A DNA stretch of 64,000 nt from Wocania_A spongiicola (GTDB lineage Bacteria > Bacteroidota > Bacteroidia > Flavobacteriales > Flavobacteriaceae). Of this stretch, positions 62,493 through 64,000 are shown piece by piece (within the stretch, counting starts at the first letter, position 1; each line of letters begins with the position of its first letter). The stretch lies in the NCBI RefSeq assembly GCF_023502325.1, contig NZ_JAMFLZ010000001.1:124001-188000 (forward strand), given 5' to 3'. The notes below the pieces were generated by a model that saw only the letters and a program-made list of their open reading frames with translations, did not search any database and had not been told where the DNA came from. A program made the position numbers and the translations under genes.

Positions 62493-62619
62493 TGGAACAG
62501 ACAGGATTCGAACCTATATAGCCAGAGTTTAACTCACTGAATTCTATTTAATAAATAGGTTTCGTTGAATTCGTAAACTCATTTCAATCCGGTGCATTGA
62601 CCAACTTTGCTACTGCTCC
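62493..62619 (-). tRNA. tRNA-Phe (GAA) with 54-nt anticodon-loop insertion
   Basis: Acceptor GGAGCAG/CTGTTCC, D-arm, T-arm (ATAGG TTCGAAT CCTGT) and the anticodon stem CCGGA/TCTGG all pair. The anticodon loop begins TTGAA (anticodon GAA) but is 61 rather than 7 bases long. The insert contains TTCAA, complementary to the anticodon, and a CTATTT/AAATAG hairpin. Discriminator A, no CCA. Confidence 0.68.
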
Positions 62620-62629
62620 AATATTTTAG

Positions 62630-62703
62630 TACTCCACCCAAGATTCGAACTTGGACTTAACAGCGCTTAAAACTGTTGCCTCTCCCAGTTGGGCTAGTGG
62701 AGC
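62630..62703 (-). tRNA. tRNA with TAA anticodon (Leu), short variable loop
   Basis: Acceptor GCTCCAC/GTGGAGT, anticodon arm ACAGT/TTTAAGC/GCTGT, T-arm CCAAG/TTCGAAT/CTTGG. The variable loop is only five bases (TAAGT), unlike a normal class II tRNA-Leu. Confidence 0.82.
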
Positions 62704-62709
62704 ATCATG

Positions 62710-62790
62710 GTACAGGAAGAGAGATTTACTTCGACTTCGCTCAGCATAAACTTCTTATCTTCTTCCTTACTTCGTACAGGAAGAGAGATT
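62710..62790. repeat. Duplicated tRNA 3' end flanking a small insertion
   Basis: The 17 bases GTACAGGAAGAGAGATT occur at 62710-62726 and 62774-62790; the second copy is the 3' end of the TAG tRNA. The 47 bases between include ACTTCGACTTCGCTCAGCAT, a motif I know as a dispersed flavobacterial repeat. Confidence 0.65.
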
Positions 62791-62848
62791 CGAACTCCCA
62801 GTTTCTCAATTCTAAGTCGAGTGCGTTTACCGTTTTCGCCATTCCTGC
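62775..62848 (-). tRNA. tRNA-Leu (TAG), short variable loop
   Basis: Acceptor GCAGGAA/TTCCTGT, a Leu-like D-arm (GGCGAAAACGGTAAACGC), anticodon arm CTCGA/CTTAGAA/TTGAG, T-arm GGGAG/TTCGAAT/CTCTC. A five-base variable loop replaces the long arm expected for tRNA-Leu. Confidence 0.82.
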
Positions 62849-62854
62849 ATGTTG

Positions 62855-62927
62855 TTGAGGTATTAGGAGTTGAACCTAAATCACCTGGGTTAAAAGCTCG
62901 GTGCTTTAACAATTAAGCTATACCTCA
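62855..62927 (-). tRNA. tRNA-Lys (TTT)
   Basis: Acceptor TGAGGTA/TACCTCA, D-arm GCTT...AAGC, loop CTTTTAA. The anticodon stem CCGAG/CCCAG has two A-C mismatches out of five. Discriminator A, no CCA. Confidence 0.82.
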
Positions 62928-62933
62928 ATTTTG

Positions 62934-63006
62934 TTGAGACAATAGGATTCGAACCTATGACTTTCACGATGTAAACGTGACACTCTTACCACTGAACTAT
63001 GCCTCA
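62934..63006 (-). tRNA. tRNA-Val (TAC)
   Basis: Acceptor TGAGGCA/TGTCTCA, perfect anticodon stem TCACG/CGTGA with loop TTTACAT, T-arm ATAGG/TTCGAAT/CCTAT. Discriminator A, no CCA. Confidence 0.9.
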
Positions 63007-63012
63007 TTATTG

Positions 63013-63085
63013 TACTCTATAAGGGAATCGAACCCTTGTCTTCTGGGAGAAAACTAGATGCACTAAACCACTATGCTAATAGAGC
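63013..63085 (-). tRNA. tRNA-Glu (TTC)
   Basis: Acceptor GCTCTAT/ATAGAGT, loop TTTTCTC, T-arm AAGGG/TTCGATT/CCCTT. The anticodon stem TCTAG/CCAGA has one A-C mismatch. Discriminator A. Confidence 0.86.
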
Positions 63086-63090
63086 ATTTG

Positions 63091-63163
63091 CAGTACCGAC
63101 GAGATTCGAACTCGCAACTTCTCGATAGACAGTCGAGCATTCTAGCCATTGAACTACGGTACT
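63091..63163 (-). tRNA. tRNA-Asp (GTC)
   Basis: Acceptor AGTACCG/CGGTACT, anticodon arm CTCGA/CTGTCTA/TCGAG, T-arm GCGAG/TTCGAAT/CTCGT. Discriminator G, as expected for Asp. No CCA. Confidence 0.9.
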
Positions 63164-63171
63164 ATAATTTG

Positions 63172-63243
63172 CGATATTGGAAAGATTCGAACTTTCAGCC
63201 TAGTAGTTAACAGCTACTTGCTCTACCATTGAGCTACAATATC
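63172..63243 (-). tRNA. tRNA-Asn (GTT)
   Basis: Acceptor GATATTG/CAATATC, D-arm GCTC...GAGC, anticodon arm AGTAG/CTGTTAA/CTACT, T-arm GAAAG/TTCGAAT/CTTTC. Discriminator G, as expected. No CCA. Confidence 0.92.
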
Positions 63244-63250
63244 ATTTTTG

Positions 63251-63323
63251 AGACAAGGATGAGAATCGAACTCATAAATAACAGATTTGCAATCTGTAGC
63301 CTTAGCCATTCAGCCACCTTGTC
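63251..63323 (-). tRNA. tRNA-Cys (GCA)
   Basis: Acceptor GACAAGG/CCTTGTC, anticodon arm ACAGA/TTGCAAA/TCTGT, T-arm ATGAG/TTCGATT/CTCAT. Discriminator U, the Cys identity base. No CCA. Confidence 0.92.
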
Positions 63324-63335
63324 AACATATACTTG

Positions 63336-63420
63336 TGGGAACTGAAAGATTCGAACTTTCTTAGCATGTAAGCGGCAGGTTTACAATCTGCATCAACTCT
63401 CCAACGTTGACGAATTCCCA
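63336..63420 (-). tRNA. tRNA-Tyr (GTA), class II
   Basis: Acceptor TGGGAAT... pairs with ...GTTCCCA and can extend to 8 bp. D-arm TCAAC/GTTGA. Loop TTGTAAA gives anticodon GTA. A variable arm with a CTTA/TAAG stem is present, as normal for Tyr. The anticodon stem GCAGA/CCTGC has an A-C mismatch. Confidence 0.84.
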
Positions 63421-63422
63421 TT

Positions 63423-63450
63423 AAATCGGCAAACCAAGTTTGCCGATTTT
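63423..63450. terminator. Strong hairpin between TPR gene and tRNA array
   Basis: AAATCGGCAAAC and GTTTGCCGATTT form a 12-bp stem with a CAA loop, between the TPR stop and tRNA-Tyr. The T-run is better on the plus strand, so on the minus strand it may attenuate or mark RNA processing rather than fully terminate. Confidence 0.65.
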
Positions 63451-63981
63451 TTACTTCTCCTTTCTTTTTTTGTTAGACTTTCTTTTCTTTTTATTTCTAG
63501 GCTTTATTTTCTTTTTAACTCTAGATATTTCATTATTTACGTACTCAATAAAACAGTTGTTTGTTGCTGTTTTATTAGCCGCCTTTAATAGTTTAATCGC
63601 TGCTTTGTATTTGTCTTGTTTTTCAAGTAAAATACCTTGTAATAATTGCAACAAAGCCTTATCAGTACCTTTTACAGTTAGTGCAAAAGCAATCAACTTA
63701 TCAGCTTCATCATAGTCATTATTCCATAAAAGTGTTTGAACATAGAATGGATATGTTTTTGGCATTTCCATATGTTGAGCCACAGCTTCTGCGAAATATT
63801 GTTTAGCTGTTTCATAATCTTTTAATTGCTCTGCATAAACACGCCCCATCAAACATAAAGCTTGTGCATCTTTGCTGTTATATGATAAAGCATAGTTTAA
63901 TGCTTCTAATGTTTCTTCTAACTCATACGGATAAGCGTCTAAAGCCTTAAACAAATAGTTGTTATGTAAATTATTTTCCAT
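63451..63981 (-). CDS. TPR-repeat protein with basic C-terminal tail
   Basis: A 176-residue helical-repeat protein. About four TPR-like helix pairs are visible (LEETLEALNYALSYNSKDAQALCLMGRVYAE; YETAKQYFAEAVAQHMEMPKTYPFYVQTLLWNNDYDEADKLIAFAL; KALLQLLQGILLEKQDKYKAAIKLLKAA). The last 25 residues are almost all Lys and Arg (KKKIKPRNKKKRKSNKKRKE), as in RNA-binding tails. I start at the ATG at 63981; a TTG five codons earlier is in frame. It is immediately upstream of the tRNA array on the same strand and may act with it. Confidence 0.82.
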   Translation of the reverse strand: MENNLHNNYLFKALDAYPYELEETLEALNYALSYNSKDAQALCLMGRVYAEQLKDYETAKQYFAEAVAQHMEMPKTYPFYVQTLLWNNDYDEADKLIAFALTVKGTDKALLQLLQGILLEKQDKYKAAIKLLKAANKTATNNCFIEYVNNEISRVKKKIKPRNKKKRKSNKKRKEK

Positions 63982-64000
63982 TTTCGTTTTATTCAATAAA

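Noticed and set aside
61941..62916. Several short ORFs on both strands across the tRNA array
   Set aside because: They run through tRNA cloverleaves and contain the repeated reading of the T-arm (such as RIRT/FEP-like segments); no protein-like composition.
62935..63420. Regular spacing of ATTCGAA motifs every 75-85 bases, looking like a CRISPR array
   Set aside because: The repeats are T-loops of tRNA genes; the flanking bases pair as cloverleaf stems and differ between units.

Overview
The window is an AT-rich chromosomal segment from a member of the Bacteroidota, most likely a marine or environmental Flavobacteriaceae. Evidence: lipoprotein signals of the FxSC type, TAnnTTTG promoter elements with no strong Shine-Dalgarno, a SusC-like/OMP barrel beside a LytS/LytTR pair, a PID-CTERM miniprotein, and typical flavobacterial neighbourhoods (DUF177-rpmF-fabH-accB-accC; asd, mscL, alr-tdk; rsmI). 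No rRNA operon, CRISPR array or complete insertion sequence was seen. All calls are by eye.

Layout. 1-3000 (minus) is accessory: a cut-off alpha/beta hydrolase, a DUF6326 membrane protein, a homocysteine S-methyltransferase-like enzyme and an unknown protein, all in one orientation and separated by palindromic, partly repeated spacers. 3006-7332 (minus) holds secreted peptidases (M1, S8) and an MBL hydrolase. 7446-12442 carries a SulP transporter translationally coupled to a tandem universal stress protein, then a CPA antiporter. 12495-19612 is a glycogen cluster (glgA-glgC-glgB plus GH31). 19966-24140 is an outer-membrane barrel with a LytS-type kinase and LytTR regulator. 24142-30057 has lepA, a compact operon of an Lgt-like membrane protein, a COG1964/Tes-like radical SAM enzyme and two paralogous miniproteins, then dusB. 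30223-36067 includes an S41 protease, a LolC-like permease, rbfA, mce, tRNA-Met, the PID-CTERM protein, ribE and pdxA. 36142-40011 is the lipid-synthesis operon. 40095-58570 is mostly housekeeping: a sulfatase, an FAD oxidoreductase, a GreA-like protein, an ABC ATPase, S9 and M28 peptidases, asd, mscL, alr, tdk, rsmI, alkaline phosphatase, UDG, a CysQ-like phosphatase and a kinase-like protein.

The most unusual region is 59550-63981 (minus strand). In transcription order it reads: a small TPR protein with a very basic tail; an array of about 13-14 tRNA or tRNA-like genes; an SPFH/slipin protein; an unknown 147-residue protein; and a 31-codon ORF that looks like the N-terminus of an RtcB-type RNA ligase. 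Nine array members fold as ordinary tRNAs (Tyr, Cys, Asn, Asp, Glu, Val, Lys and two with Leu anticodons but short variable loops). One tRNA-Phe-like gene has 54 extra nucleotides in its anticodon loop, and the insert contains a segment complementary to the anticodon. Another has over 130 extra nucleotides. The last two units appear circularly permuted, with the 3' half placed before the 5' half. Linkage of slipin, RtcB and tRNA-like genes suggests an RNA-repair or tRNA-processing locus. The permuted and interrupted tRNA structures are the main candidate for something not previously described. Four copies of a modular intergenic repeat are scattered through the window, two of them flanking the slipin gene.
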